Assembly: GCF_000687935.1 (NCBI RefSeq)
Contig: NZ_JHZZ01000001.1
Location: forward strand, 3,296,001-3,360,000
DNA length: 64,000 bases
Source: Polaribacter sp. Hel_I_88
GTDB taxonomy: Bacteria; Bacteroidota; Bacteroidia; Flavobacteriales; Flavobacteriaceae
Direction: 5' to 3'
This document shows positions 9,787 to 18,544 of the stretch, one piece after another (position 1 is the stretch's first letter; each line of letters opens with the position of its first letter). A model generated the notes under the pieces. The model did no database searches. It was not told the DNA's origin and saw only the letters and a list, made by a program, of their open reading frames with translations. The position numbers and the translations under genes are program-made.

Positions 9787-9817
9787 CAAAATTATGATGG
9801 TAGTTTATTGCGATCAA
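9787..9817 (-). promoter_or_regulatory. Promoter of the secreted repeat protein
   Basis: Minus strand: TTG (rc of 9815-9817), a 20-nt spacer, then TAATTTTG (rc of 9787-9794), ending 22 bp before the ATG. This fits the Bacteroidota consensus. The -33 element overlaps a palindrome at 9816-9835. Confidence 0.65.
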
Positions 9818-9835
9818 TACGTCAAATGACGTATT
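9816..9835. promoter_or_regulatory. 9-bp palindrome over the -33 element
   Basis: AATACGTCA and TGACGTATT form a perfect inverted repeat around two A bases. It begins next to the GNAT stop codon and overlaps the -33 element of the secreted-protein promoter. The position suits an operator. No T-run follows, so it is a poor terminator. Confidence 0.45.
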
Positions 9836-10351
9836 TTAAGAAATCACTTTCTCAAAAGCCAATCTTTTTGCATTGTAATTAGTATAAATAATTCCACAGT
9901 ATTTATAACCCAATTTTTTGATTAAAGATTGCATACCAATATTTTCTTCATGGGTATCAATCTTTAAACTTTTGATATTTTTTTCTTCCAATTGTAAATG
10001 AAATTCGTGAAATAGAAAAGTTGCCAAACCAAATTGTCTGAATTCTTTTTTAATGGCCAATCTATGAATTACACCATACACTTCATCTTCTGAAACGAGC
10101 CATTTTCCTTCAATAATTTTATAAGTAGGCTCTTTTCTTAAGGTGAACATAGATGTTGCCATAATTTGATTTTCTTTATTGACAACCACATAACTTTCGC
10201 CTTTGTTAATGTCATTTTCAATTTGTACAGCATTTGGATAGCCATTTTGCCATTGATCGATATTTTGAGAAGCTAAATACGCTTTTGCATCATCAATAAT
10301 GGACATAATATTTGGAATATCATCAAAAGTAGAAAGTCTTATTTTCATCAA
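9836..10351 (-). CDS. GNAT family N-acetyltransferase
   Basis: A 171-aa single-domain acetyltransferase. The acetyl-CoA-binding motif A is RLAIKKEFRQFGLATFL, with R-x-x-G-x-A at its core, preceded by the beta-4 strand; the C-terminal strand GYKYCGIIYT closes the fold. Such enzymes move an acetyl group from acetyl-CoA to an amine of a small molecule or protein N-terminus; the substrate cannot be read. The gene stands alone between the secreted-protein promoter and an intergenic palindrome fragment. The start ATG (MMKIRLS) could be either of two adjacent methionines. Confidence 0.85.
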   Translation of the reverse strand: MMKIRLSTFDDIPNIMSIIDDAKAYLASQNIDQWQNGYPNAVQIENDINKGESYVVVNKENQIMATSMFTLRKEPTYKIIEGKWLVSEDEVYGVIHRLAIKKEFRQFGLATFLFHEFHLQLEEKNIKSLKIDTHEENIGMQSLIKKLGYKYCGIIYTNYNAKRLAFEKVIS

Positions 10352-10399
10352 AAAAGTATTAGAAAACTTAAATTAAATTTAGGAATTAGAAAATTAGGT

Positions 10400-10422
10400 T
10401 TCGACTGCGCTCAACCTGACAG
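10400..10422. repeat. Fragment of TCGACTGCGCTC dispersed repeat
   Basis: TTCGACTGCGCTC followed by AACCTGACAG matches one arm of the perfect hairpin at 56042-56086. Related pieces lie at 22219-22278 and near 54877. It is GC-richer than the surrounding DNA and non-coding. Confidence 0.55.
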
Positions 10423-10445
10423 CTTTAAACTAAAATAAATTATGA

Positions 10446-11057
10446 TTATATCATTTTAAAATCTAACAATAATTCACCCTCAATTGAACATTGTAAATGA
10501 TCGCCTTTAAAAACTTCTCCTTTTCCCAAAGCAGGAGTTCCAGTAAAAATTAAGTCTCCAGGTTGCAAAGTCATATAATTGGAAATAAATACGATAATAT
10601 CAGCAAAATCGTTAATCATATAAGCTGTATTACTTTTTTGTTTTTCTTCGCCATTAATTTTTAAATCGAAATTAATATCATCTAAATTATAATTAGAAAC
10701 AGGTTTAAAGCTAGAAATTGGAGCAGCACCATCAAAACCTTTGGCAAAATCCCAAGGATGTTTGGTTTCTCTAGCATCATTTAAAAGATCTGTTGCAGTA
10801 TAATCAATACCAACAGCAATTTCAGAAATGTAAGAATTTGCAGTTTCTTTGGTAATATTTTTTCCTTCTTTTCCTATTTTGATAACTAGCTCAATTTCGT
10901 AAATTAATTCGTTGGTAATATTACTTGGATACAGAACATCACAATTAACAGCTAAACTACTTTCGGGTTTAGAAAAAATAAATTTCTTAGCTTTCCTTTT
11001 CTCTTCAAGTTCCTTTAAATCTGATACGTAATTACTACCAATTCCTAATATTTTCAT
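10446..11057 (-). CDS. Fumarylacetoacetate hydrolase family protein
   Basis: A 203-aa protein of the FAH fold, the short FAHD1-like type. It shows the metal-ligand segment ELIYEIELVIKIGKEGK (E-x-E spacing), the GIDYTATD segment, HPWDFAKGFDGAAPIS (conserved K-x-x-D/G) and the C-terminal PGDLIFTGTPALG. Members hydrolyse or decarboxylate C-C bonds in small beta-keto acids such as acylpyruvates or oxaloacetate, using Mg2+. The length matches single-domain FAHD1 proteins. It is on the same strand as lysA upstream but separated from it by a strong terminator. Substrate not assignable. Confidence 0.85.
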   Translation of the reverse strand: MKILGIGSNYVSDLKELEEKRKAKKFIFSKPESSLAVNCDVLYPSNITNELIYEIELVIKIGKEGKNITKETANSYISEIAVGIDYTATDLLNDARETKHPWDFAKGFDGAAPISSFKPVSNYNLDDINFDLKINGEEKQKSNTAYMINDFADIIVFISNYMTLQPGDLIFTGTPALGKGEVFKGDHLQCSIEGELLLDFKMI

Positions 11058-11082
11058 TGTATTTTAAATTTAATTTATAAAG

Positions 11083-11128
11083 TAAAAAGCCATAAATTAT
11101 CAATTTTAAAGTTGATGAATTCATGGCT
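11083..11128 (-). terminator. Terminator after lysA
   Basis: Minus strand: a long imperfect stem (AGCCATGAATTCATCAA with its partner at plus 11088-11103) followed by a T-run (plus A-run at 11084-11088). It lies 25-70 bp after the lysA stop. Confidence 0.7.
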
Positions 11129-11151
11129 AAAATAATTTATTTTTAGAATTT

Positions 11152-12390
11152 TTATGCTGTAACTGCTTCTTTTTTCTTGTTTGATGAAAATTCCACAATT
11201 TCTTGATTGTGTAAAATATCTTTAATCGTTTGTCTTTTTCTGATTAAATAATCTTTACCATCAACTATCATAACTTCTGCTGGTAAATATCTTGAATTAT
11301 AATTAGAAGCCATAGAAAAACAATACGCTCCTGCATTATGAAAACACAACACATCTTCTTCTGAAATTTCTGAAATTCTTCTGTTAGATGCAAACGTATC
11401 TGTTTCACAAATATAACCTACCACAGAATAATAACGATCTCTTCCAGTTGGATTCGAAATATTTGTAATATGATGATGAGAGTTGTACATCATTGGTCTT
11501 ACTAAATGATTAAAACCAGAATCTACATGTGCAAAAACAGTAGAAGTAGTTTGTTTTACAACATTTACTTTTGCTAAAAATACACCAGCTTCAGAAACTA
11601 AAAACTTTCCAGGTTCAAACATTAAAGTGATGTCTTTACCATATTCAACACAAAATTCGTTGAATCTTTCTGACAATTGTACTCCTAATTGCTCAATATC
11701 TGTAGAAATATCACCTTCTTTATAAGGTACTTTAAAACCACTTCCAAAATCGATAAAATCGATATTATCAAATTGTTTAGCAACATCAAACAAGATTTCT
11801 GTTGCACGTAAAAAAGTATCAATATCTAAAATATCAGAACCTGTGTGCATATGAATTCCATTGATATTCATTTTTGTATTTTCTACAACTCTTTTAATAT
11901 GAGGAACTTGGTGTATGGATATTCCAAATTTAGAATCGATATGCCCAACAGAAATTTTAGAATTTCCACCAGCCATAATATGTGGGTTTATACGTACACA
12001 AACAGGGATTTCTGGATGCTTTTGTCCAAAAGATTCTAGAATAGAAAGATTATCAATATTAATTTGAACCCCTAATTTGGCAACTTCTTCAATTTCTTTT
12101 AAAGAAACGCCATTTGGTGTGTAAATTATTTTCTTCGGATCAATTCCTGTTGTTAAACCCAACTGAACTTCTTGATAAGAAACAGTATCTAAACCAGCAC
12201 CTAAATTTTTAAAGAATTTTAAAATATTGATGTTAGAAAGTGCTTTTACAGCATAATTCAATTTTAAGTTTTTAACATTGCTAAAAGCATTTGTTAATCT
12301 GTTATATTGAGATTCAATTTTATCTGTATCATATACATATAAAGGGCTTCCGTATTTATTTGCTAATTCTAAAAGTTGTGTATTTTCCAC
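11152..12390 (-). CDS. lysA: Diaminopimelate decarboxylase
   Basis: A 412-aa PLP enzyme of the alanine-racemase fold III. K49 in LNYAVKAL is the Schiff-base lysine; IHMHTGSDI and DFGSGFKVPY are the phosphate-binding loops; FEPGKFLVSEAG and CETDTFAS (the conserved C-E-x-x-D) complete the active site. It converts meso-diaminopimelate to L-lysine and CO2, the last step of lysine synthesis. It is a single-gene unit with its own promoter and terminator. Some Bacteroidota homologues act on related amino acids, but the motifs and length fit LysA. Confidence 0.92.
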   Translation of the reverse strand: MENTQLLELANKYGSPLYVYDTDKIESQYNRLTNAFSNVKNLKLNYAVKALSNINILKFFKNLGAGLDTVSYQEVQLGLTTGIDPKKIIYTPNGVSLKEIEEVAKLGVQINIDNLSILESFGQKHPEIPVCVRINPHIMAGGNSKISVGHIDSKFGISIHQVPHIKRVVENTKMNINGIHMHTGSDILDIDTFLRATEILFDVAKQFDNIDFIDFGSGFKVPYKEGDISTDIEQLGVQLSERFNEFCVEYGKDITLMFEPGKFLVSEAGVFLAKVNVVKQTTSTVFAHVDSGFNHLVRPMMYNSHHHITNISNPTGRDRYYSVVGYICETDTFASNRRISEISEEDVLCFHNAGAYCFSMASNYNSRYLPAEVMIVDGKDYLIRKRQTIKDILHNQEIVEFSSNKKKEAVTA

Positions 12391-12416
12391 GATTATTTTA
12401 ATTTTATTACTGGCTT

Positions 12417-12445
12417 CAAAAATAGTTATTTTGTTGAATAAACAA
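12417..12445 (-). promoter_or_regulatory. lysA promoter
   Basis: Minus strand: TTG (rc of 12443-12445), an 18-nt spacer and TATTTTTG (rc of 12417-12424). This is an exact Bacteroidota-type promoter 26 bp before the lysA ATG. Confidence 0.75.
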
Positions 12446-12487
12446 TGATTTGTTTAAAAATACAACATATTGTTTTTTTTTGTGATT

Positions 12488-12527
12488 TTTCATCATTTTT
12501 AATGATGAAATGCTGAACTTGATTCAG
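12488..12527. repeat. Two adjacent hairpins between lysA and parE
   Basis: TTTCATCATT/AATGATGAAA (12488-12510) is followed at once by CTGAA/TTCAG (12513-12527). Neither has a good T-run. The second resembles a palindrome often dispersed in flavobacterial genomes (recollection, not searched). Confidence 0.4.
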
Positions 12528-12648
12528 TATCTTTTGCTAAAATTTTCGTTGAAATCCTGTTGATAACTAATTAAAATTCCTGTTTTATTTATCTGTTGAT
12601 AATACTATATTGTCGAGTACTTTAAACCTAACCACAGTAAGGATTTTT

Positions 12649-14511
12649 ATGAGTGAAGAAACAAAATATACAGAAGATAATATTAGATCATTAGACTGGA
12701 AAGAGCATATTAGAATGCGACCAGGAATGTATATTGGTAAATTAGGAGATGGCTCTTCTGCAGACGATGGAATTTACATTCTAGTAAAAGAAGTGTTAGA
12801 TAATTCCATTGATGAATATGTAATGGGTGCAGGAAAAACCATTGAAATTTCTATTCATGGAAGCAAAGTTACAGTTAGAGATTATGGACGTGGAATTCCG
12901 TTAGGAAAAGTTGTTGACGTAGTTTCCAAGATGAATACTGGTGGAAAATACGACTCAAAAGCGTTTAAAAAGTCAGTGGGTTTAAATGGTGTGGGTACAA
13001 AAGCAGTAAATGCACTATCGTCTTATTTTAGAGTAGAATCTTCACGTGAAGGAAAATCTGCCTCTGCTGAATTTAGCCAAGGAAATTTAGAAAATCAAGA
13101 ATTTTTAGAAGAAACTTCTCGTAGAAAAGGAACTAAAGTTTCTTTTATTCCTGATGAAGAAATTTTTAAGAAGTACAAATACAGAAACGAATATGTAGCA
13201 AAAATGCTAAAATATTATGTGTATTTGAATCCTGGATTAACCATTATTTTTAATGGCGAAAAATTCTTTTCTGAAAATGGATTAAAAGATTTATTAGAAG
13301 ATAATAACAATCAAGAAGATTTATTATACCCAATTATTCATTTAAAAGGCGATGATATTGAAATTGCAATTACACACAGTAAAACACAATATTCAGAGGA
13401 ATATCACTCTTTTGTAAATGGTCAATATACAACGCAAGGAGGAACGCATCAATCTGCATTTAGAGAAGCTATTGTAAAAACCATTCGTGATTTTTACGGA
13501 AAAAGTTTTGAGGCTTCAGATGTTCGTAAGTCTATAATTTCCGCAATTGCTATCAAAGTAATGGAACCCGTTTTTGAAAGTCAGACAAAAACGAAATTAG
13601 GTTCTACAGAAATGGGAGGTGATTTGCCAACTGTACGAACGTACATTAACGATTTTGTAAAAACAAAATTGGATAATTTCTTACACAGAAATACAGAAAT
13701 CGCAGACAAACTTCAAAAGAAAATTGTTCAAGCAGAAAAAGAGCGTAAAGAACTTTCTGGAATTCGAAAATTAGCAAGAGATAGAGCTAAAAAAGCAAGT
13801 TTACACAATAAAAAATTACGTGATTGCAGAATTCATTTAGGAGACACTAAAAAAGAAGCGTATTTAGAATCTACTTTATTTATAACAGAGGGAGATTCTG
13901 CTTCTGGATCAATCACAAAATCACGAAATGTAAACACACAAGCCGTTTTTAGTTTAAAAGGAAAACCTTTAAATTCTTATGGATTGAGTAAAAAAATTGT
14001 GTATGAAAATGAGGAGTTTAATTTATTGCAAGCTGCTTTAAATATTGAAGATGGTTTAGAGGATTTGCGTTATAATAACATTGTAATTGCAACAGATGCA
14101 GATGTAGATGGAATGCACATCAGATTACTGTTGATTACATTTTTCTTGCAATTTTTCCCAGAATTGATCAAAGAAGGACATTTATTTATTTTAGAAACGC
14201 CTTTGTTTAGGGTTAGAAATAAGAAGCAAACTTTTTACTGTTATTCTGAAGAAGAGAAAAAAGAAGCTATAGAAAAGTTAAGAGGAAAACCAGAAATAAC
14301 TCGATTTAAAGGTTTGGGTGAAATTTCACCAAACGAATTTGTTCATTTTATTGGTGATGACATTCGTTTAGATCCTGTAATGTTAGATAAAGAAATGTCG
14401 ATTGAACAAATGTTGCAATTTTATATGGGTAAGAATACTCCTGATAGACAGAAGTTTATCATCAATAACTTAAAGGTTGAGTTGGATACTGTTGAGGATA
14501 TCCTATCTTAA
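12649..14511 (+). CDS. parE: DNA topoisomerase IV subunit B
   Basis: A 620-aa type IIA ATPase subunit. The GHKL ATPase domain has [17 protein letters not shown] and [13 protein letters not shown]; the Toprim domain has TEGDSASG and [11 protein letters not shown]; the C-terminal tail has FKGLGE. It works with ParC, encoded downstream, to decatenate chromosomes with ATP. An upstream in-frame TTG at 12610 would add 13 residues; the ATG at 12649 ([11 protein letters not shown]) is preferred because the family core begins right after it. Normally adjacent parE and parC are separated here by about 1.25 kb of accessory DNA. Confidence 0.95.
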   Translation: MSEETKYTEDNIRSLDWKEHIRMRPGMYIGKLGDGSSADDGIYILVKEVLDNSIDEYVMGAGKTIEISIHGSKVTVRDYGRGIPLGKVVDVVSKMNTGGKYDSKAFKKSVGLNGVGTKAVNALSSYFRVESSREGKSASAEFSQGNLENQEFLEETSRRKGTKVSFIPDEEIFKKYKYRNEYVAKMLKYYVYLNPGLTIIFNGEKFFSENGLKDLLEDNNNQEDLLYPIIHLKGDDIEIAITHSKTQYSEEYHSFVNGQYTTQGGTHQSAFREAIVKTIRDFYGKSFEASDVRKSIISAIAIKVMEPVFESQTKTKLGSTEMGGDLPTVRTYINDFVKTKLDNFLHRNTEIADKLQKKIVQAEKERKELSGIRKLARDRAKKASLHNKKLRDCRIHLGDTKKEAYLESTLFITEGDSASGSITKSRNVNTQAVFSLKGKPLNSYGLSKKIVYENEEFNLLQAALNIEDGLEDLRYNNIVIATDADVDGMHIRLLLITFFLQFFPELIKEGHLFILETPLFRVRNKKQTFYCYSEEEKKEAIEKLRGKPEITRFKGLGEISPNEFVHFIGDDIRLDPVMLDKEMSIEQMLQFYMGKNTPDRQKFIINNLKVELDTVEDILS

Positions 14512-14513
14512 AT

Positions 14514-14585
14514 TCCTATCCTAAATCCTTTCCATTTCGTCTGCGCTCAATGCAGGCTTCAGAAAGGACTTTTAGCAAGTTTGTG
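14514..14585. repeat. Left 72-bp direct repeat of the ORF6N cassette
   Basis: These 72 bp match 15351-15422 at 67 positions by eye. The repeat can fold on itself (TCCTTTC...GAAAGGA with an inner CTGC...GCAG). It starts 3 bp after the parE stop. The pair brackets the ORF6N gene and its palindrome array. Confidence 0.85.
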
Positions 14586-14588
14586 GAA

Positions 14589-14817
14589 TTGGAGGTGCCA
14601 AATTGACTCTTCCAAATCTCATAAAGACCTCAAAGGTTTTTAAAACCTGTGAGGTCTGGAATACGAAAATCTTGAGGTCCCAAATTGCGACCTCAAGATT
14701 CAAATAAAAGTTTAAGGTGTCAAATTGGCTTCTTAAAAATAAAAATAAAATTGGAGGTCGCAAATTGCGACCTCCAATTTAAAAAAACAATTTGAGGAGC
14801 CAATTTGGCACCTCAAG
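14589..14817. repeat. Array of 27-bp palindromes at 40-bp period
   Basis: Palindromic units lie at 14589-14615, 14671-14697, 14711-14737, 14751-14777 and 14791-14817. The last four centres (14684, 14724, 14764, 14804) are exactly 40 bp apart, with 13-nt A/T-rich spacers. The unit core is TTGAGGTC-GCAAATTGC-GACCTCAA; the fourth is perfect with 13-bp arms. A different hairpin (14625-14657) occupies the slot between units one and two. The same palindrome occurs inside the ORF6N coding sequence at 15032-15062. Confidence 0.85.
14625..14657. repeat. AGACCT...AGGTCT hairpin, copy 1
   Basis: AGACCTCA and TGAGGTCT flank an inner AGGTTTT/AAAACCT stem. A near-identical hairpin lies at 15453-15485, each 30-40 bp after a copy of the 72-bp direct repeat, so repeat and hairpin may have been duplicated together. 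Confidence 0.7.
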
Positions 14818-14827
14818 ATTATAAAAA

Positions 14828-15349
14828 ATGAAAGAAGAAGAGAAAAGTATAATTCCGGATGAAATAATATCTAATAAAATCTATTTGATTCGCAATCAAA
14901 AGGTAATGTTAGATAGAGATTTAGCGGAATTATATAGAGTTGAAACAAAAGTCTTAAAACAAGCAGTTAAAAGAAATATAAATCGTTTTCCAGAAGATTT
15001 TATGTTTGAATTAACGAAAAATGAGTTTGAAAACTTGAGGTCACAAATTGTGACCTCAAGTTGGGGAGGTACAAGATATTTACCTTCAGTTTTTACAGAA
15101 CAAGGAGTTGCAATGTTATCAAGTGTTTTGAATAGTGACAGAGCAATTGCTGTAAATATTAAAATTATTAGAATATTTACTAAAATGCGCGATTTATTAA
15201 GTGATAATTTGAGTTTACGATTAGAAATTGAAGACATTAAAAAGAAAGTAAACAATCACGATAAAAATATTGAGTTGGTTTTTTCTTATTTGGATGAATT
15301 AATCGAGAAAAAAGAAAATCCAGAAGAGAGAAATAAAATTGGGTATTAA
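14828..15349 (+). CDS. ORF6N domain protein (phage-type DNA-binding family)
   Basis: A 173-aa protein. Residues ~8-110 are the ORF6N domain: KIYLIRNQKVMLDRDLAELY, VLKQAVKRNINRFPEDF, NLRSQIVTSSWGGTRYLP and FTEQGVAMLSSVLNS. The rest is a coiled-coil-like helix (LRLEIEDIKKKVNNHDKN). ORF6N is related to the KilA-N/ANT group of phage regulators and is presumed to bind DNA; no biochemical role is established. The NLRSQIVTSS codons are a perfect 15-bp-arm palindrome matching the upstream array. The gene lies with that array between 72-bp direct repeats inside the parE-parC interval, which points to insertion. Confidence 0.9.
   Translation: MKEEEKSIIPDEIISNKIYLIRNQKVMLDRDLAELYRVETKVLKQAVKRNINRFPEDFMFELTKNEFENLRSQIVTSSWGGTRYLPSVFTEQGVAMLSSVLNSDRAIAVNIKIIRIFTKMRDLLSDNLSLRLEIEDIKKKVNNHDKNIELVFSYLDELIEKKENPEERNKIGY
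15032..15062. repeat. Perfect 31-bp palindrome inside the ORF6N gene
   Basis: The arms AACTTGAGGTCACAA and TTGTGACCTCAAGTT surround one A. The inner 27 bp differ from the array unit at 14671-14697 at only two positions by eye. It encodes the conserved NLRSQIVTSS segment of the protein. Confidence 0.9.
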
Positions 15350-15350
15350 A

Positions 15351-15422
15351 TCCTATCCTAAATCCTTTCCATTTCGTCTGCACTCAATGCAGGCTCCAGA
15401 AAGGACTTTTAATAAGGTTGTG
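15351..15422. repeat. Right 72-bp direct repeat of the ORF6N cassette
   Basis: Second copy of the 14514-14585 repeat, beginning 1 bp after the ORF6N stop, with five visible mismatches to the left copy. Homologous recombination between the two would remove the ORF6N gene and array together. Confidence 0.85.
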
Positions 15423-15452
15423 AAAAAATATACTAAAATTGGGTTTGATATC

Positions 15453-15485
15453 AGACCTGACAGGTTTTTAAAACCTTTCAGGTCT
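15453..15485. repeat. AGACCT...AGGTCT hairpin, copy 2
   Basis: AGACCTGACAGG and its partner CCTTTCAGGTCT enclose TTTTTAAAA. It is the counterpart of 14625-14657. No coding potential; likely a dispersed extragenic palindrome. Confidence 0.65.
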
Positions 15486-15590
15486 TGCAAAACTTGATAT
15501 TACAGTTTTATAGATTTAAATATCAATTAATACAATCTAAAAATAATTAGATTCATAAATAATTATAATTTAGACAAATAGTTAGCAAAC

Positions 15591-15681
15591 AAGCTTGCGT
15601 TAGGGATTGAAATGGCATCCTTTTTTCTTTTTCAGAAAAAAGATATAATGTAAAGCCCGACCTTTTTAGGGAACGCCCAAA
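15591..15681 (+). repeat. Dispersed GCGTTAGGGATTG ... CGCCCAAAA element, copy 1
   Basis: About 90 bp starting with GCGTTAGGGATTGAAATGG and ending with AAGCCCGACC...GGGAACGCCCAAAA. The same two ends, in the opposite orientation, bound 54846-55024. The 410-bp parE cassette-parC gap around it holds only repeats, ending in an A/T-rich run of aattacac/attaaac units just before parC. Confidence 0.65.
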
Positions 15682-15759
15682 ATGAGTTAATTATAAGAAA
15701 TTATTTTATCAAAATAAACAATTACACAATTAAACGATTAAACAATTACACGTTTTTTA

Positions 15760-18522
15760 ATGAGTGAAGAAATAAACGAGAACGAACACAAAGAGGAATT
15801 AACGAATCCAGAAAATCAAGCAGAAGAGACTGATAATTTGACTGAATCTGTAGAAACCATTACCAAAGTTACAGGAATGTACAAAGAGTGGTTTTTGGAT
15901 TATGCAAGTTACGTAATTTTAGAAAGAGCTGTGCCTTCTTTAGAGGATGGTTTGAAACCTGTGCAACGTAGAATTATGCATTCTATGAAAGATTTGGATG
16001 ATGGACGTTACAACAAAGTAGCGAATATTGTTGGGCATACAATGCAGTATCATCCTCATGGAGATGCTTCCATTGCTGATGCTATGGTTCAAATTGGTCA
16101 GAAAGAATTGCTGATTGATATGCAAGGAAACTGGGGGAATATTCTAACTGGAGATAGAGCTGCAGCATCAAGATATATTGAAGCACGTTTGTCTAAATTT
16201 GCTTTAGACGTGGTTTTTAATCCAAAAACTACGGATTGGAAAATGTCTTATGATGGTCGTAGAAAAGAACCCATAGATTTACCTGTAAAATTCCCATTAT
16301 TGTTGGCACAAGGAGCAGAAGGAATTGCAGTTGGTTTATCAACAAAAATATTACCACACAATTTTATTGAGTTAATTGATGCTTCCATAAAATACTTAAA
16401 AGGTAGAAGTTTTAAAATTGTACCCGATTTTTTAACGGGTGGAATTGCAGATTTTACTGGATATAAAGATGGAAAAAGAGGAGGAAAAGTAAGAGTTCGT
16501 GCAAAAATCTCACAACTAGATAAAAAGACGTTGGTCATTAGCGAAATTCCTTTTGGAACAACCACTACTTCTTTAATTGACAGCATTATAAAAGCCAATG
16601 AAAAAGGTAAAATAAAAATTAAAAAAATTGAAGACAATACTGCTGCTGAAGTAGAAATTGTGGTGCATTTACCACCAAATGTTTCGCCAGACAAAAGTAT
16701 TGATGCTTTGTATGCGTTTACATATTGTGAAAGTTCAATTTCGCCTTTAGCATGTACAATCGAAAATAACAAACCAGTTTTTGTTGGGGTTTCTGAAATG
16801 TTAAAACACTCCACAGATTTGACTGTTAATTTGCTGAAAAGGGAATTAGAAATTCAGTTAAATGAGTTGGAGGAACAATGGCATTTTTCATCTTTAGAAA
16901 GAATTTTTATAGAAAACAGAATTTATAGAGATATTGAAGAAGAAGAAACCTGGGAAGGTGTTATAAAAGCAATCGATTTAGGGTTGCAACCCCATATTAA
17001 ACATCTTAAAAGACCAGTTACAGAAGAAGATATTACGCGTTTAACAGAAATTAGGATTAAGAAAATATCAAAATTTGATATTGATAAAGCCAAACAATTT
17101 TTAGAAAGTTTAGAGGAAAAAATTGCTACAGTAAAAAATCATTTAGCCAATTTAATAGAGTTCGCCATTGATTACTTTAAACGTTTAAAAGAAACCTATG
17201 GAGCAGGTAAGGAGCGTAAAACAGAAATTAGAATTTTTGATGATATCGTAGCAAGTAAAGTTGCTATGAATAACGCTAAATTGTATGTAAATAGGGCAGA
17301 AGGTTTTATTGGGACTTCATTAAAAAGAGATGAATTTGTTACAGATTGTTCTGATATTGATGATATTATTATCTTTAGAAAGGATGGTGGAATGATGGTT
17401 ACAAAAGTAGATGCAAAAACTTTTGTAGGCAAAGATATTATTCACGTTGCTGTCTTTAAAAAGAAAGATAAACGTACTGTTTACAACTATATTTATAGAG
17501 ATGGTGCAAGAGGCGCAAGTTATATGAAACGTTTTAACGTAACCTCTATGACTCGTGATAAAGAATACGATTTAACAAACGGAAGTAAAAATTCTGTTGT
17601 ACATTATTTTTCGGCAAATCCTAATGGAGAAGCAGAAGTTGTTACAGTAAACTTAAGAGCTGTTGGTAGTGTCAAAAAACTAAAATGGGATATTGATTTT
17701 GCAGATTTAGCCGTAAAAGGAAGATCTGTTAGAGGAAATAGAATTACAAAATACACCATTAAAAGTATCGATTTTAAAAGTGAAGGAGTATCAACTTTAA
17801 AACCCCGTAAAATTTGGTTTGATGATACTGTACAACGTTTAAATGTTGATGAAAGAGGTGAGTTATTAGGTGAATTTAGAGCAGAAGATAAACTATTAAT
17901 TATTACGCAAAGTGGAAAAGCAAAAGCTGTAAAGCCAGATTTAGCAATGCATTTTGAAGATGATATGATTGTTTTAGAAAAATGGAAACCTAAAAAGCCA
18001 ATATCTGCCATTTATTTTGATGGCGAAAAAGAACGTTATTATGTAAAGCGTTTTTTAATTGAAACCACAGAAAAAGAGGAGGAGTTTATTTCTGATCATC
18101 CAAAAAGTCAGTTAGAAATTGTGGCCACAGATTATAAACCTGTTGCAGAAGTTCAGTTTTCAAAAAGAAGTTTAGAAAATGAAGAAGTAAATTTTGAGGA
18201 ATTTATTGCTGTAAAAGGTATTAAAGCATTAGGAAATCAACTAACAACTGATAAAATTAAGCAAGTTAATTTATTAGAATCTTTACCTTTTGAAGAGGAA
18301 GAAGAAGAGGAGGAGGAAGAGGAAAAATTAACTGAAACAGAAGAAGTTAATAAAGAAAATAACGAAGATAAATTGCCAATTGACGTACCTGAAACTAAAA
18401 AACCTGTTTTAGAAGAATTATCAGCAGAAGAAAAAGCGAAGATTGCGTTGCAAAAGTCAATCGCTAAAAAGAAAGCTGAACAGAAGAAATTGGATGATGA
18501 AAATCAGACGAAGTTGTTTTAA
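15760..18522 (+). CDS. parC: DNA topoisomerase IV subunit A
   Basis: A 920-aa type IIA cleavage subunit. The catalytic tyrosine is Y139 in AAASRYIEARL. The region matching the quinolone pocket reads HPHGDASIAD, with Ala at the GyrA Ser83 position and Asp107 at the Asp87 position. The C-terminal beta-pinwheel (from ~510) is followed by a tail with a long Glu run (~845-860) and a charged Lys/Glu end. With ParE it unlinks daughter chromosomes. An N-terminal acidic extension of ~35 residues precedes the core. The acidic tail is unusually long, though charged tails occur in this phylum. Confidence 0.95.
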   Translation: MSEEINENEHKEELTNPENQAEETDNLTESVETITKVTGMYKEWFLDYASYVILERAVPSLEDGLKPVQRRIMHSMKDLDDGRYNKVANIVGHTMQYHPHGDASIADAMVQIGQKELLIDMQGNWGNILTGDRAAASRYIEARLSKFALDVVFNPKTTDWKMSYDGRRKEPIDLPVKFPLLLAQGAEGIAVGLSTKILPHNFIELIDASIKYLKGRSFKIVPDFLTGGIADFTGYKDGKRGGKVRVRAKISQLDKKTLVISEIPFGTTTTSLIDSIIKANEKGKIKIKKIEDNTAAEVEIVVHLPPNVSPDKSIDALYAFTYCESSISPLACTIENNKPVFVGVSEMLKHSTDLTVNLLKRELEIQLNELEEQWHFSSLERIFIENRIYRDIEEEETWEGVIKAIDLGLQPHIKHLKRPVTEEDITRLTEIRIKKISKFDIDKAKQFLESLEEKIATVKNHLANLIEFAIDYFKRLKETYGAGKERKTEIRIFDDIVASKVAMNNAKLYVNRAEGFIGTSLKRDEFVTDCSDIDDIIIFRKDGGMMVTKVDAKTFVGKDIIHVAVFKKKDKRTVYNYIYRDGARGASYMKRFNVTSMTRDKEYDLTNGSKNSVVHYFSANPNGEAEVVTVNLRAVGSVKKLKWDIDFADLAVKGRSVRGNRITKYTIKSIDFKSEGVSTLKPRKIWFDDTVQRLNVDERGELLGEFRAEDKLLIITQSGKAKAVKPDLAMHFEDDMIVLEKWKPKKPISAIYFDGEKERYYVKRFLIETTEKEEEFISDHPKSQLEIVATDYKPVAEVQFSKRSLENEEVNFEEFIAVKGIKALGNQLTTDKIKQVNLLESLPFEEEEEEEEEEEKLTETEEVNKENNEDKLPIDVPETKKPVLEELSAEEKAKIALQKSIAKKKAEQKKLDDENQTKLF

Positions 18523-18544
18523 ATAGGAAACTAAAACATTTTTA

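Noticed and set aside
12610..12648. Upstream TTG start for parE
   Set aside because: Adds 13 residues with no family match; the ATG at 12649 directly precedes the conserved core.
14572..14763. 63-aa minus-strand reading frame
   Set aside because: It is a translation of the palindrome array with no recognisable protein content.
14589..14817. CRISPR array
   Set aside because: Units are regular, but the gaps are 13-nt low-complexity A/T, the units vary, and no cas genes are near.
16248..16814. 188-aa minus-strand frame opposite parC
   Set aside because: Mirror frame of a highly conserved gene, with no domain or start signals of its own; the same holds for 37173-37694 opposite aconitase.
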